From assembly GCF_900188125.1 (NCBI RefSeq), contig NZ_FZOW01000010.1:124001-188000 (forward strand): a DNA stretch of 64,000 nucleotides, read 5' to 3'. A program made the translations under genes and the position numbers. The stretch comes from Rhodococcoides kyotonense (lineage in GTDB: Bacteria > Actinomycetota > Actinomycetes > Mycobacteriales > Mycobacteriaceae). The notes below the pieces were generated by a model. The model had not been told where the DNA came from, did no database searches, and saw nothing but the letters and a program-made list of their open reading frames with translations. Below are positions 55,201 through 63,111 of this stretch, one piece after another; the stretch's first letter is position 1, and each line of letters opens with the position of its first letter.

Positions 55201-56028
55201 GCGGGCGGAACCGCGTCGGGAGCATTTCAGTTGTGGAACGTCGAGAGCACACTCGACCCGATCCCGATCGGCGGCGCCTACCCGGCCGTACGAACCCTCG
55301 TCGGTGCCCTGGCGTTCACGCGGTCCGGGGATCTGCTCGCGGTGTCACCGCAGAACTCGACCGACATCGCGCTGTGGGACGTGCGTGAGCCGGCTCGGCC
55401 GGTCCAGCTGGCGACGTTCGAGGTGGGGAACAATCCGCAGGTGATGGCATTCAGTCCCGACGGACAGGTGCTGGCGGTTCCGACGCTGGGTGACGTGGTG
55501 GAACTGTGGGACGTCACGTCGCCGGAAGCGCCGCGCTCGACGACGACCCTCGCAGGCTTCGAGGACGACGCGTCGACTGTCGCGTTCAGTCCCGACGGCC
55601 GGATGCTCGCGGCGGGCAGCGCCGACGGATCGGTGCGCCTGTGGAACGTCGACGATCTAGAGACGCCACAGCACATCGCTCGCATCGACGGCCCGCGCGA
55701 CGCGGTGTACTCGCTGGCGTTCGACCCGAGTGGTACCCGCATCGTCGCAGGTGTCGGCGGCCGGTCGATGTGGATCTGGGATATCTCCGACCCGTGGAAT
55801 CCGCACACGTACGCGACGCTCACCGCCTACGGAACCAGGGTCAACGACGCCGTCTTCACCGCACGCGGCGACGCGATCGTCGGTGGCGGACCGGCCCAGG
55901 ACCTCCGCGTGTGGCGAACGGATCCGGATGAGGTTCGGTCCCGAATCTGCGAGGCAGGTGGGCTGTCGATCACGCCCGACGAATGGGAGCAATACCTGCC
56001 AGGAACGACCTACCGAGAGTTGTGCTGA
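52288..56028 (+). CDS. HTH-nSTAND NTPase-WD40 membrane protein
   Basis: 1,246 residues. Residues 10-70 form an XRE-like HTH (RADLAAGLRALRESSGVTYR, VSGWFSGHHVPVKAS). From 95 comes PYKGLESFDAADRDWFFGR, the nSTAND1 entry, Walker A GASGSGKSS near 150 and Walker B VLVFDQIEELW near 190, with ALPMLSHALL and VSVTHEVLLTAWDRL of the winged region. One membrane helix lies near 513-535. Residues 590-1220 hold about 14 WD40 repeats (AFSPDGSVFATAG, AFSPDGRMLAAGSADGSVRLW). The N-terminal DNA-binding and NTPase parts are probably inside and the propellers outside. STAND proteins act as ligand-gated switches, some in defence. Flanked by two LuxR-type genes. Confidence 0.92.
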   Translation: MNTDRPEPSEITSRADLAAGLRALRESSGVTYRELVERSGGLHGTVSGWFSGHHVPVKASADMFDRVLSVCGVDSKAERQQWWEAVGRVRSSPGRKQSRRGPAPYKGLESFDAADRDWFFGRGEVTDALVERVDALAAAGGGVVVVLGASGSGKSSVLRAGLAGRRAEVTVRSGLADVHGFAESEQCDPVLVFDQIEELWTLASDDERTAFLTSIERVLDGSDVVVVFGLRADFYQNAVAEDVLMRGLVDNPVIVGRLGPKQVSDVIVEPARKAGMTVDDALLRALIKDFEPRGSTFAHDQGALPMLSHALLSTWQLAKGTTLTVDDYHATGGLAGAVQQSAETVFASLTTAQHDQARRIFVRLVNVDDDVLTRRRVARVELFRGDGVDADVESVIEAFTASRLLTVEEESVSVTHEVLLTAWDRLRLWIADDRQWLVTHRRLTDAAVLWDETGRENSAVLPRTRLEAVQESMAEGDRHEDLNAVERDFLDASRDRVHHFRDRRRRRRRVMEGLTAALTVVTIVAVTFAGVAFFARADADSRRADAEAALAGQVAGTAERLRELDPGLSVHLALAAYDMNPTTAARSALLDASAIHAPVRLPGVSGETRARIDSTGSTLATAGSDGVVRLWSMSGSSAQARGGIDLAGPGSTVALAFAPSAPVVAVGGAAGTSLWDVGDPDSPVELSTVGNVETSKTVAFGADGRTLALVSPEGAVSLWDVASTSAPRLVAELDTAGAVNAVAFSPDGSVFATAGVGRSMRVWNTVDLDVPVVDISSDGSTNDFLSLTFSPDGRSLAAGTTARNVARWAVDPRGGLTELPALDGFTSYVNDVAFSSDGSELAAVSSDNSIRTWDANTGDLHEVLPGSSVALSVAYSPDDSVLITTGQDGITRLWPLPGPVMSGQTDTVYINPIDGDGTRLVAGVGARGDGLRLWDVTDPDRPVSASRNLTAATPDDPLTGAAAMSWDGTLVAGGTASGAFQLWNVESTLDPIPIGGAYPAVRTLVGALAFTRSGDLLAVSPQNSTDIALWDVREPARPVQLATFEVGNNPQVMAFSPDGQVLAVPTLGDVVELWDVTSPEAPRSTTTLAGFEDDASTVAFSPDGRMLAAGSADGSVRLWNVDDLETPQHIARIDGPRDAVYSLAFDPSGTRIVAGVGGRSMWIWDISDPWNPHTYATLTAYGTRVNDAVFTARGDAIVGGGPAQDLRVWRTDPDEVRSRICEAGGLSITPDEWEQYLPGTTYRELC

Positions 56029-56032
56029 CGGC

Positions 56033-56404
56033 TCAGAGATCTGCGATGTCGACGAGGCCGTCCTGCAGTGCGCGGGCGACGAGGGACGCCTTCGTCGACG
56101 CGGGCCTGCCGACCGCCGCGTACTTCGCGCGGATGCGGGTCAGGTGTGTGTTGATGGTTCCGAGCGACAGGAACAGCGACTTCGCGACTGCGGTCTTCGA
56201 ATCGCAGCGGATCCAGCCTGTCAGCACCTGAATCTCGCGGTCGGTCAGCACGGGCTTGGTGAGAAACGGGCCGGTGGGCGGGGTTGCAGGCGGCAGCTGC
56301 ACGGGCGGTGGAACCAAGCTCATGGTGCGCCGCGTCGACAGATCGACGACTGGGCCGACCGTGCGAGTCGCACGGACAGCTGCGGCTTCGAAGCTAGTTG
56401 ACAT
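56033..56404 (-). CDS. LuxR-type HTH protein without receiver (paralogue 2)
   Basis: 123 residues from ATG 56404, with GGGGAG at a good distance. The N-terminal 50 residues are unstructured and proline-rich. The HTH reads LTDREIQVLTGWIRCDSKTA, LGTINTHLTRIRAKYAAVGR, PASTKASLVARALQDG, very close to the gene at 51806. It converges with the STAND gene with only four bases between stops. Confidence 0.86.
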   Translation of the reverse strand: MSTSFEAAAVRATRTVGPVVDLSTRRTMSLVPPPVQLPPATPPTGPFLTKPVLTDREIQVLTGWIRCDSKTAVAKSLFLSLGTINTHLTRIRAKYAAVGRPASTKASLVARALQDGLVDIADL

Positions 56405-56558
56405 GAGTTCTCCCCGGGTTCCTTCGGTTGTGGCAGACCACAACCACTCTGACAAGATCTTCACAGGTAACGCTCAGGCTGTCTGCCCTGAAAAATAGGG
56501 GCATTGAAACGACAACCTCACCGGCGCGCCTCCGTCGAGCCCCTCGCGCCGGTGTCGG

Positions 56559-57254
56559 TCAGTTCTGTGGATGCACTTCCGGCATGGGCAACCAGCCGTC
56601 TTCGACAGCACGCTTGTACAGATCGGTCTTCGTGGGCGCCGGCCGTCCGGCCTCTGCGTACTTGTTGCGGATGCGGACCAGATAGTCGTTGACCGTCTGC
56701 TCGGACAAGCCGGCAAGCCGGGCGACGCGACCGGCCTTCTCTCCCGACGCATACAGCGCGAGAATCTCGCGCTGGCGAGGACTGAGTCCGACGTCGGGCA
56801 GCTGTGGATCGCCGTCGATGGCTGCCGCCCAATCGGTGGTGACGACCTGACCGCCGCCTGCTGCACGACGAATCGCCGACACGATCGCCGCTGCTGGTTC
56901 GGATTTTCGGACGACGCCGAGGACGCCTGCGCGAGCCGCGGAACGTACGAGGAAGGGGTTCTCTGCGCTGGTGTAGACGAGCACCTGCAAGCCGCAGGAG
57001 TGCAGCTTCTCGACGTTCGCGCGAGGCGACGAACCGTCACCGAGCCGCAGGTCGAGAACCACGAGGTCGAGCGTGCCGGTCTGGGCGAGAAGTTCGTCGA
57101 CCGTCGTTGCGACTGCCACGAGATCCAGATCGGACTCGTCGGCGAGGATCGCGCGAAGACCCATCGCGACGGATTCGTGATCCTCGACGAGTCCGATCCT
57201 GCGTAGCGTCACCCCGATGTCCGACGCCACCGATTCCTCTGTGCCCTGAGTCAT
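56559..57254 (-). CDS. Response regulator, receiver plus LuxR HTH
   Basis: 231 residues from ATG 57254 (GTG 57272 would add six). The receiver is complete: acidic pair in GLVEDHES, phospho-Asp in VVLDLRLGDG near residue 65, VYTSAEN and the conserved lysine in VVRKSE near 115. The HTH is LSPRQREILALYASGEKAGR, VNDYLVRIRNKYAEAGRPA. It is the full-length relative of the two receiverless proteins nearby. No kinase is adjacent; the orphan kinase pair at 20.6-22.8 kb is the only one in the window. Confidence 0.9.
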   Translation of the reverse strand: MTQGTEESVASDIGVTLRRIGLVEDHESVAMGLRAILADESDLDLVAVATTVDELLAQTGTLDLVVLDLRLGDGSSPRANVEKLHSCGLQVLVYTSAENPFLVRSAARAGVLGVVRKSEPAAAIVSAIRRAAGGGQVVTTDWAAAIDGDPQLPDVGLSPRQREILALYASGEKAGRVARLAGLSEQTVNDYLVRIRNKYAEAGRPAPTKTDLYKRAVEDGWLPMPEVHPQN

Positions 57255-57348
57255 GTTCTGCCCCTGTTCCACCGATGGGCACGATCGATCCGCCCGATCG
57301 ACTAGTCGGCGGATCCGATCGGTTCGTTACGGGCCGCCGAGAAAAGGG

Positions 57349-58713
57349 TCAGGACGTCGCCGACGCCCGAGTTGTCCGAATCTCGGGAGCCGGCGACGGA
57401 GGATCGGCCGTGAGGCCGTCGAATCTCAGACGGGCACGCGCGAACACGAAGAACAGGACGACGAGCAGAACAGCCCGGCCCCAGACCCCGACCTCGACGA
57501 AGAACTGCTCGGTCGAGAAGTCTTCGCCGGCAGCGAGCGCAGCGAAGTACTTGAAGACGCCGATTCCCATCGACAGGTCTGCGACGAGGTACGCGACGAC
57601 GAGTCCCCACGGCACCCGCAGCAGCACGAAGAACGGAATCAGCCACAGCGTGTACTGGGGTGAGTGCACCTTGTGGAACAGAAGGAAGCCGCACAGCATG
57701 GACCCGCTGACCGCAACCCACGGGTAGACGGCGTCGACCCGGGCTCTGCGCAGCCCCAGGACCAGTGCGAGTGCAAATGCAGCGAACACCAGCAGCGGCG
57801 ACAACACGTCGATGGTGTTCTGGAAATTCGCTTCGGCGCGCTCGTAGTCCTCGGCCGTCATCGAATCGGTGACGTAGAAGTGTCGTACACCCCAGTACCA
57901 GATCGAATTGGTCGTGATGTCCGCCTGCCGCAGGCTCTGGAAGGCGAACGACGCCCGCCACCCTTCGTAGCCACCCAGGGCGAACGGGAGGTTGATCGCG
58001 ACGACCGTCGCAGCGGCAGCACCCAGAACGGCCAGACCGCCTCGGAAGTCCCATCGACCACGGCCGCCCTCGTACACGACGTACGCGGCGAGCGGCAGCA
58101 CGAACGCCCCTGGGTAGAGCTTGAGGCAGAACCCGACCGCGAGTAGGACCGACGCCAGCACTGCTCGTGTCCGCAGCGGCAGGCGCGACGCCATCACGAA
58201 CACCGCTCCGACAGCCGCCGCGACGACGGGCAACTCCCAGTTGTGGAACGCGTACATGACGAGAGGCGGACCTGCAGACCACAGGAATGCGGCCCGTCCG
58301 GCGAGGCGTCCGAGCATCCATGCCGTCAGTAGGCCGAACGGTGCCAGCAACAATGCCGAGTACAGCAGGAACTCCCCGTCGGTGTGCGACGGAATCGCAC
58401 CGAGCCACATCAGAACACCACTGAGGACCGGGTATTCGACGGTTCCGCCCGTCAGGACTCCGTTCGAGGTGATCGCACCGTCGACGTACGGAAACACATG
58501 GTTGTTTATGTCGCGACCGAGCCACAGGAACTGGATGTCGGAGTAGCAGACCGAGCTGTCCTTGATCGCGTCGAACGCGGTACTGCGGCCGTTCTCGTCG
58601 AACGGTGCCAACGCGCAGCGCGCCTTGTTCAGATATCCGAGAATCAGCGTGAACGCACACAGCGTCACCACGGCGATCATCGTCGCCGGTGAGGTCCGCG
58701 CCCCTGATCGCAT
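57349..58713 (-). CDS. GT87/DUF2029-type membrane glycosyltransferase (paralogue)
   Basis: 454 residues, ten or more membrane helices. Shared features with the Rv0051-like gene: an early outer loop with SSVCYSDIQFLWLGRD, VEYPVLSGVLMWLG near residue 95, GFCLKLYPGAFVLPLAAYV near 215, KVHSPQYTLWLIPFFVL near 355. So the accessory block is bounded on both sides by members of the same family. Acceptor and donor unknown; polyprenyl-phosphate sugar expected. Divergent from rpsF. Confidence 0.88.
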   Translation of the reverse strand: MRSGARTSPATMIAVVTLCAFTLILGYLNKARCALAPFDENGRSTAFDAIKDSSVCYSDIQFLWLGRDINNHVFPYVDGAITSNGVLTGGTVEYPVLSGVLMWLGAIPSHTDGEFLLYSALLLAPFGLLTAWMLGRLAGRAAFLWSAGPPLVMYAFHNWELPVVAAAVGAVFVMASRLPLRTRAVLASVLLAVGFCLKLYPGAFVLPLAAYVVYEGGRGRWDFRGGLAVLGAAAATVVAINLPFALGGYEGWRASFAFQSLRQADITTNSIWYWGVRHFYVTDSMTAEDYERAEANFQNTIDVLSPLLVFAAFALALVLGLRRARVDAVYPWVAVSGSMLCGFLLFHKVHSPQYTLWLIPFFVLLRVPWGLVVAYLVADLSMGIGVFKYFAALAAGEDFSTEQFFVEVGVWGRAVLLVVLFFVFARARLRFDGLTADPPSPAPEIRTTRASATS

Positions 58714-58796
58714 GAAGCAAGCCTATGTCGCCGATGGCCCCGGATCGGTACCGTCATCTGATTTCGCAGGTCAGGGGCTGCTCGTGTACCCTCCAA

Positions 58797-58866
58797 GGGT
58801 TGCTGACGCAACGACCCTCCTGCCACGGATAGTCCGTGGCCGTTTTCACTAGTCCACAGGAGGTGA
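58797..58866 (+). promoter_or_regulatory. Structured leader of the rpsF operon
   Basis: Two hairpins precede rpsF: GTTGC-TGAC-GCAAC (58799-58812) and a perfect 8-bp stem GCCACGGA-TAG-TCCGTGGC (58822-58840). Then comes AGGAGGTGA (58859-58867), nearly fully complementary to 16S rRNA. rpsF operons often carry an S6:S18-binding leader; these stems could be that element, but I did not match the published motif base by base. Confidence 0.45.
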
Positions 58867-58875
58867 TGAGGTCTT

Positions 58876-59163
58876 ATGCGTCATTACGAATTGATGGTCA
58901 TCCTGGACCCCAGTCTGGACGAGCGCACTGTCGCTCCGTCGCTGGATACGTTCCTCAACGTCGTTCGCAAGGACGGCGGCAGCGTCGACAAGGTCGATGT
59001 CTGGGGCAAGCGTCGTCTGGCCTACGAGATCGCCAAGCATGCCGAGGGCATCTACGCCGTTGTGAACATCAACGCCGAGCCTGCCACTGTCAGCGAACTC
59101 GATCGTCAGCTCGGACTCAACGAGTCGGTGCTGCGCACGAAGGTCCTGCGACAGGGCAAGTGA
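58876..59163 (+). CDS. rpsF: Ribosomal protein bS6
   Basis: 95 residues, [19 protein letters not shown] at the start and [19 protein letters not shown] near residue 36, standard for bS6. A small-subunit protein that binds together with bS18. A very strong ribosome site precedes the ATG. First gene of rpsF-ssb-rpsR-rplI. Confidence 0.98.
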   Translation: MRHYELMVILDPSLDERTVAPSLDTFLNVVRKDGGSVDKVDVWGKRRLAYEIAKHAEGIYAVVNINAEPATVSELDRQLGLNESVLRTKVLRQGK

Positions 59164-59222
59164 TTGTCGTTGCTCGCCTCTAGGCTGGCATCAACAAACG
59201 ACTTTCTACTGAAAGAGGAACC

Positions 59223-59768
59223 ATGGCAGGCGAGACCGTCATCACCGTCATCGGCAATTTGACGGCAGATCCAGAACTTCGCTTCACCCCGGCCGGTGCG
59301 GCCGTGGCCAACTTCACCGTTGCGTCCACTCCGCGCACGTTCGACCGTCAGTCCAACGAATGGAAAGACGGAGACGCACTCTTCATGCGCTGCAACATCT
59401 GGCGTGAAGCTGCGGAGAACGTGGCCGAGAGCTTGACCCGCGGCTCGCGAGTGATCGTGAGCGGCAGGCTCAGGCAGCGTTCGTACGAAACGCGTGAAGG
59501 CGAGAAGCGGACTGTCGTCGAACTCGAAGTCGACGAAATCGGGCCCTCCCTGCGCTACGCCACCGCCAAGGTCAACAAGGCCAATCGCGGCGGCGGCGGT
59601 GGAGGCGGAGGCAACTTCGGTGGTTCCTCAGGCGGATCGAGCGGTGGCCGCTCGAACTCGAACTCGGGATCCAATTCCGGTGGAGACGACCCGTGGGGCA
59701 GTGCCCCGCAGGCGTCGGGCTCCTTCGGCGGCGGATCTCGCGGCGGGGACGACGAGCCTCCGTTCTAG
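59223..59768 (+). CDS. ssb: Single-stranded DNA-binding protein
   Basis: 181 residues. OB fold at 1-110 ([50 protein letters not shown]), then a Gly/Ser/Asn-rich linker and the acidic tip DDEPPF that recruits replication partners. AAAGAGGAACC precedes the ATG. Usual place between rpsF and rpsR. Confidence 0.98.
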   Translation: MAGETVITVIGNLTADPELRFTPAGAAVANFTVASTPRTFDRQSNEWKDGDALFMRCNIWREAAENVAESLTRGSRVIVSGRLRQRSYETREGEKRTVVELEVDEIGPSLRYATAKVNKANRGGGGGGGGNFGGSSGGSSGGRSNSNSGSNSGGDDPWGSAPQASGSFGGGSRGGDDEPPF

Positions 59769-59813
59769 ATCCTTCGCGATCGCCGAACAACCAGACGTAA
59801 CGGAGAAAGACCC

Positions 59814-60056
59814 ATGCCGAAACCGCCATTGCGCGACAAGGTGCTCAAGAAGAAGGCGTGTTCCTTCTGCAAGGAAAAGAACACGCAGATCGATTACAAG
59901 GACACGACGCTGCTGCGTAAGTACGTCAGCGACCGCGGCAAGATCCGCGCGCGTCGAGTCACCGGCAACTGCGTCCAGCATCAGCGTGACGTGGCCGTTG
60001 CCGTGAAGAACTCGCGTGAGGTAGCTCTGCTCCCTTACGCCGCGACGGCTCGATAA
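59814..60056 (+). CDS. rpsR: Ribosomal protein bS18, zinc-binding form
   Basis: 80 residues. It carries ACSFCKEK near residue 16 and GNCVQHQRD near 52, giving the C-x-x-C and later Cys/His ligands of the zinc-containing (C+) type. Mycobacterial genomes keep this type in the ssb operon and a zinc-free copy elsewhere under Zur (family knowledge). AACGGAGAAAGACC precedes the ATG. Confidence 0.97.
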   Translation: MPKPPLRDKVLKKKACSFCKEKNTQIDYKDTTLLRKYVSDRGKIRARRVTGNCVQHQRDVAVAVKNSREVALLPYAATAR

Positions 60057-60073
60057 GAAAGGAGCGATCACTC

Positions 60074-60529
60074 ATGAAGCTGATCCTCACCGCTGATGTG
60101 GACAACCTCGGTGCGCCCGGCGACACCGTGGAGGTCAAGGACGGCTACGGCCGTAACTTCCTGCTGCCCCGCGGACTGGCCATCCAGGCCACCCGTGGAG
60201 CTCAGAAGCAGGTCGAAGGCATCCGCCGCGCTCAGGAAGCTCGTGCCGTCCGCGGCCTCGAGCACGCCAACGAGCTGAAGCAGGCCATCGAAGGACTCGA
60301 GTCCGTGTCGCTGTCGGTCAAGACCGCAGGCGATTCCGGCAAGCTGTTCGGCTCCGTCACCGCGTCGGACGTCGCCTCTGCCCTCAAGGCAGCCGGTGGA
60401 CCCGTCGTCGACAAGCGCAGCATCGATCTGCCGAAGGCTCACATCAAGGCAACGGGCAAGCACGACGTCGTCGTGAACCTGCACCCCGATGTGGCTGCCA
60501 AGTTCAAGCTGGAGGTTGTCGGAAGCTGA
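60074..60529 (+). CDS. rplI: Ribosomal protein bL9
   Basis: 151 residues. [34 protein letters not shown] is the bL9 N-terminal domain, followed by the long connecting helix ([20 protein letters not shown]) and C-terminal domain ([16 protein letters not shown]). AAAGGAGCG precedes the ATG. Last gene of the operon; a strong terminator follows. Confidence 0.98.
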   Translation: MKLILTADVDNLGAPGDTVEVKDGYGRNFLLPRGLAIQATRGAQKQVEGIRRAQEARAVRGLEHANELKQAIEGLESVSLSVKTAGDSGKLFGSVTASDVASALKAAGGPVVDKRSIDLPKAHIKATGKHDVVVNLHPDVAAKFKLEVVGS

Positions 60530-60560
60530 TTTCGGCTTCTGGCCCACAACGGCTGAAGAA

Positions 60561-60594
60561 AGCCCCACGAAACATTGTTTCGTGGGGCTTTTTT
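60561..60594 (+). terminator. Terminator of the rpsF operon
   Basis: AGCCCCACGAAA (60561-60572) and TTTCGTGGGGCT (60578-60589) pair perfectly over 12 bp with a five-base loop, followed by six T residues. A textbook intrinsic terminator. The following 180 bases hold no gene; they are the SulP promoter region. Confidence 0.95.
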
Positions 60595-60772
60595 CGTGCC
60601 ATGTCACAAACTGTCAAGGGCTGCAATCGATTCCAATTGTGAAGCAGGTCTCATGAGCGGCACCTCGAGGTCTATTTGCGTACCCTTTAACGAGGGGCGA
60701 CACATGCACAGAGACAACACGACAACGACACGCACATGACCGACAGACGTCTAGACGCCCGGAGGACCTGCC

Positions 60773-63022
60773 GTGACAGCGACAGTGGAAAAGGATTCGG
60801 CTGACGCCGAATCATCGAAGAAGGATCCCGAGCAGCAGTCTCGGATCGGGGGAATACTCAGATACGACGTACCCGCGTCGTTGGTCGTTTTCCTTGTGGC
60901 AGTACCGCTTTCGATCGGCATCGCCGTCGCGTCGGGAGCGCCCATCATGGCCGGACTCATCGCTGCGGTGGTCGGTGGCATTCTTGCCGGCGCGCTCGGT
61001 GGATCGGCCCTCCAGGTCAGTGGTCCTGCTGCCGGCCTCACGGTGGTGGTCGCCGAGCTCGTCAATCAATTCGGTTGGGCAGTAACGTGTCTCATCACCG
61101 TAGGCGCCGGCGCAGTGCAGATAGTGTTGGGGCTCAGTAGAATTGCTCGCCATGCGCTCGCTATTTCGCCGGTCGTCGTGCATGCGATGCTCGCGGGTAT
61201 CGGCGTAACCATTGCGCTGCAACAGATTCACGTTCTGCTCGGCGGCGAATCCGAGAGTTCCGCCGTCGAGAACCTGCTCGCCATCCCTACATCGGTCGCA
61301 GCCGGACAGTGGCCGTCGATCCTCGTCGGCGGCGTCGTCGTCGCACTGATGCTCATCTGGCCGAGGCTTCCAGGGGGCGCGTCCAAGGTTCCCGCTGCAC
61401 TCGTCGCCGTGGTGACGGCAACGGCCATCTCGGTGTTCATGGACCTCGATGTCGAGCGAATCGACCTGCCTGGCAACCTGATCGAGGCCCTGGCGCTTCC
61501 TGGGATTCCCGATGGCCAGTGGGCCGGAATCGCGACGGGCGTCATCACGATCGCATTGATCGCCAGTGTGGAGAGCCTGCTGTCGGCAGTCGCCATCGAC
61601 AAGATGCACACCGGGCCGCGTACCAACTTCGACCGCGAACTGCTCGGGCAGGGCACGGCGAACATGGTGTCCGGTGTCGCGGGTGGCCTACCCATTACCG
61701 GCGTCATCGTACGCAGCGCAAGTAATGTCAAGGCAGGAGCCAAGACTCGCGCGTCGGCAATTCTCCACGGTGTCTGGATCCTGATCTTCTCGGTCCTGTT
61801 CATCTCGGTCGTCGAACTGGTGCCGTTCGCGGCGCTCGCCGGCCTCCTCGTGATGATCGGTGTACAGCTGATCAAATTGGCGGACATCAAGATTGCGCGC
61901 AAGACCGGTGACATCGCCGTCTACGCCGTCACCGTGATCGGTGTGGTGGCACTCAATCTTCTCGAAGGTGTTCTGATCGGGCTCGCGCTCGCGATCTTCC
62001 TGGTTCTGCGACGCGTCGTCTGGGCGCACGTGCATGCCGACGAGACGGTCGACGGAACGTGGCGCGTGCACATGCAGGGTTCGTTGAGCTTCCTGTCGCT
62101 GCCGCGCTTGACGCACGTGCTGTCCTCGGTGCCCAGTGGCACCAAGGTGCACATGGAGTTGGCCGTCGACTTCCTGGATCACGCTGTGCACGAACAGCTG
62201 CACGAGTGGATACGCCAGCACGAACTCGGCGGTGGAACGGTGTACATGGAGGAGAACGGGTCGGCATCGATGGCCGCTGCGGCGGAAGGTCCGCCGAAGC
62301 GTGGACTGGCGGCAGTGCGCGGGTCGCTGGCGCCGTGGTCTGCCTGGCAGCTCAAGGACGACGCGGCGTCCGACGACAATCCGCCTGCGTTGCGTCCGGT
62401 GCTGTCCGGTGTCGCCGAATATCACCGGACACACGCCGAAGCGATCAAGCCGCATCTGGCAGGGCTGGAGGAGTTCCAGGATCCGGACACGTTCTTCCTG
62501 TGCTGCGTGGACTCGAGGGTCATGCCGAACACGATCACCAGCAGCGGGCCAGGTGACCTGTTCACGGTCCGGAACATGGGCAACATGATTCCCGCGCAGG
62601 GCCAGGACACGTCCGTCGAGGCGGCGTTGGCGTACGGCGTCGACGTTCTCGGCACCAGCTCGGTGGTCGTCTGTGGACATTCCGGCTGCGGCGCCATGAA
62701 GGCCGTCATTGCGGGTCCGGAGAAGGCAGGGGACGAGCGGGTCAGCGAATGGCTGGAGCACGGTCTGGCAAGCCTGGAGGCCTACCGAAGCGGCCATCCG
62801 GTCGGCCGTGCTGCCGAGGAGCTCGGATTCGCCGAGGGCGACCAACTGGCCATGGTCAACGTCGCGATGCAGCTGCAGACCCTGACCCGGCACCGTGTGG
62901 TCGGACGCGCCTCCGCGGAGGGCAGACTGCGAGTCACCGGCCTGTTCTTCGACATCCCGTCGGCCAGGGTCCTCCAGATCGGCACGAGAGACATCACCGT
63001 TCTGGACGGTTCGACGGTCTAG
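60773..63022 (+). CDS. SulP-type anion transporter fused to beta-carbonic anhydrase
   Basis: 749 residues from GTG 60773 (GGAGGA before it). Residues 25-420 are a SulP transporter (YDVPASLVVFLVAVPLSIGI, ALGGSALQVSGPAAGL, LPITGVIVRSASNVKAGAKT). About 430-510 is STAS-like. Residues 545-749 are a beta-carbonic anhydrase with zinc ligands in FLCCVDSRVMPN near 577 and CGHSGCGAMKAV near 635. Joining both suggests bicarbonate uptake coupled to CO2/bicarbonate conversion. All catalytic residues I can check are present. Confidence 0.95.
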   Translation: MTATVEKDSADAESSKKDPEQQSRIGGILRYDVPASLVVFLVAVPLSIGIAVASGAPIMAGLIAAVVGGILAGALGGSALQVSGPAAGLTVVVAELVNQFGWAVTCLITVGAGAVQIVLGLSRIARHALAISPVVVHAMLAGIGVTIALQQIHVLLGGESESSAVENLLAIPTSVAAGQWPSILVGGVVVALMLIWPRLPGGASKVPAALVAVVTATAISVFMDLDVERIDLPGNLIEALALPGIPDGQWAGIATGVITIALIASVESLLSAVAIDKMHTGPRTNFDRELLGQGTANMVSGVAGGLPITGVIVRSASNVKAGAKTRASAILHGVWILIFSVLFISVVELVPFAALAGLLVMIGVQLIKLADIKIARKTGDIAVYAVTVIGVVALNLLEGVLIGLALAIFLVLRRVVWAHVHADETVDGTWRVHMQGSLSFLSLPRLTHVLSSVPSGTKVHMELAVDFLDHAVHEQLHEWIRQHELGGGTVYMEENGSASMAAAAEGPPKRGLAAVRGSLAPWSAWQLKDDAASDDNPPALRPVLSGVAEYHRTHAEAIKPHLAGLEEFQDPDTFFLCCVDSRVMPNTITSSGPGDLFTVRNMGNMIPAQGQDTSVEAALAYGVDVLGTSSVVVCGHSGCGAMKAVIAGPEKAGDERVSEWLEHGLASLEAYRSGHPVGRAAEELGFAEGDQLAMVNVAMQLQTLTRHRVVGRASAEGRLRVTGLFFDIPSARVLQIGTRDITVLDGSTV

Positions 63023-63031
63023 AGCTCGATC

Positions 63032-63069
63032 GAAACCCGCGTCGTGGATCCGTCCGTGGCGCGGGTTTC
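63032..63069 (+). terminator. Terminator after the SulP-carbonic anhydrase gene
   Basis: GAAACCCGCG (63032-63041) and CGCGGGTTTC (63060-63069) are perfect arms with an 18-base loop, ten bases after the stop. A second, imperfect hairpin with the GCGCAGGTTG core follows at 63090-63111. Confidence 0.75.
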
Positions 63070-63111
63070 GGCGTATCCAGGCGAATGGGCGCGCAGGTTG
63101 CAACGTGTGCG

